Source: Phalacrocorax aristotelis (taxonomy: Eukaryota > Chordata > Aves > Suliformes > Phalacrocoracidae). From it: a stretch of 64,000 bases of DNA. Location: contig NC_134276.1 of the NCBI RefSeq assembly GCF_949628215.1, forward strand, positions 37,588,067 through 37,652,066. Reading direction: 5' to 3'. The notes below the pieces were generated by a model that saw nothing but the letters and a program-made list of their open reading frames with translations, made no database searches and was not told the origin of the DNA. Within the stretch, counting starts at the first letter, position 1. Each line of letters starts with the position of its first letter. The translations under genes and the position numbers were made by a program. This document shows, in pieces, positions 63,201 through 64,000 of this stretch.

Positions 63201-64000
63201 GTATTTGCAGCAAAATTTCAAGTGGCTGTGACGTGGGCAAACCAACAGAGACTGCAGTCAGAGAGGTGAAAGGTGCAGTCATTGAGACAGGAGGCAAAGG
63301 TAACTCGAAATGCTTTGAACATTTAACTGTGTTTTTAATCACAGAACAAACTGCAGTTGTTGAAACAGCAGACACATGCAAACAGCAAACAAGATAAGCT
63401 TCTTGAAAAATCTGTATTATTGGTCACATTTAAGCATTGTAAATAGAACACAATAATTATTTAGAAATAATTCTGATTAAATGCAAGGTTTTGTTGCAGA
63501 AGTGCATGATGAGATACACAGCCCACGAGCATCCACAGCAGCCTGATGATGATATCTTGATTCTAATTCTTTCATGGGCAGACCAGACAAAAGTGTCAGT
63601 CTGAATTTCTCAGATTATCTTAGCTGTCCCAGTGTCTTCGGTAATTTATAACATTTTCCATCACTGCCATGCATTATTTAAATCTGTGAATCATTCTGAG
63701 ATAAAGACAGAAACTGAGTAAGAGGTTGGACAGAGACTTGGTAAAAAATACAGCTTCACTGTACTTACCTGACATGTCTGCTGTTCCTTGCTACATTTAT
63801 TTATGATAGGGAACATACGAAAATTGTTTCTGTAGGTCATAGATTCACTTATTCATGGCTCCCTTGTACACATTCAGTTTGCTCCCTGAATAACTGCAAC
63901 TGCAAAGGACAAAGTTCAGAGTAAGTTTGCAATACTTATATGTAGAAACGTTCATTAAACAAAAAAAAAAAAGGCTATGTTCACCCACTTCCAACTAGCA
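54299..64000. other. Unique AT-rich DNA, no gene seen
   Basis: No gene is recognisable. The frames at 55630-55884 and 58176-58514 (84 and 112 codons) have ordinary-looking composition but no domain I know. A 17-bp direct duplication (ACAGAGATGTATTTTAAT-like) lies at 55394-55430. Old-repeat wording of the CCATTGA...TCAATGGG type occurs at 54921-54985. T-runs lie at 60307-60320 and 61387-61412. Confidence 0.5.

Noticed and set aside
1..64000. CRISPR array, bacterial operon, phage or plasmid system
   Set aside because: No spaced direct repeats, ribosome-binding-site-linked gene strings or bacterial genes. The repeats are avian retrotransposons.

Overview
This window looks like gene-free bird nuclear DNA. 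The evidence is direct: long AT-rich sequence with no convincing exon, tRNA or rRNA, broken up by CR1 LINE retrotransposons and by LTRs with TG...CA ends. The CR1 copies end 3' in repeats of an ATTCTATG-like unit and carry ORF1 SGNH-esterase and ORF2 endonuclease/reverse transcriptase remnants. Both families are typical of bird genomes. The LTR type and the absence of any obvious galliform signature suggest a neoavian bird, but that is inference. I found no intact protein-coding gene, and almost every long open reading frame lies inside a transposon remnant.

Layout. 1-6131: unique-looking AT-rich DNA. 6132-~6960: degraded LTR, minus strand. 9407-10020: LTR, minus strand. 10978-~17060: a three-level nest on the minus strand. 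An old CR1 (copy 0) is split by a younger CR1 (copy 1, 11437-14490), which is itself split by a plus-strand solo LTR (13144-13640) with a perfect 5-bp target duplication. ~17300-24990: unique. ~25000-27592: plus-strand CR1 (copy 2) that keeps 5' and 3' regions but has lost its middle. ~27870-30652: older plus-strand CR1 (copy 3) with most of ORF2. 31029-31634: solo LTR, minus strand. 34618-35208: minus-strand LTR with adjoining 3' internal sequence to ~35640. Ancient CR1 tails lie near 37.9, 40.3-40.7, 41.7 and 45.6 kb. 43.9-44.9 kb: a plus-strand retroviral internal (gag-like) remnant fused to a truncated LTR. 45.8-64 kb: mostly unique AT-rich DNA with a 105-bp tandem duplication at 54.1 kb.

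Nothing here forms a working gene set. What the window offers is a record of transposon activity: insertion order from nesting, an inverted pair of nearly identical CR1 arms about 14 kb apart, an in-frame esterase-to-RT deletion junction, and damaged catalytic motifs. I found no convincing new biological system. The two plus-strand LTRs contain the window's main GC- and CpG-rich patches and are the likeliest places for regulatory activity.
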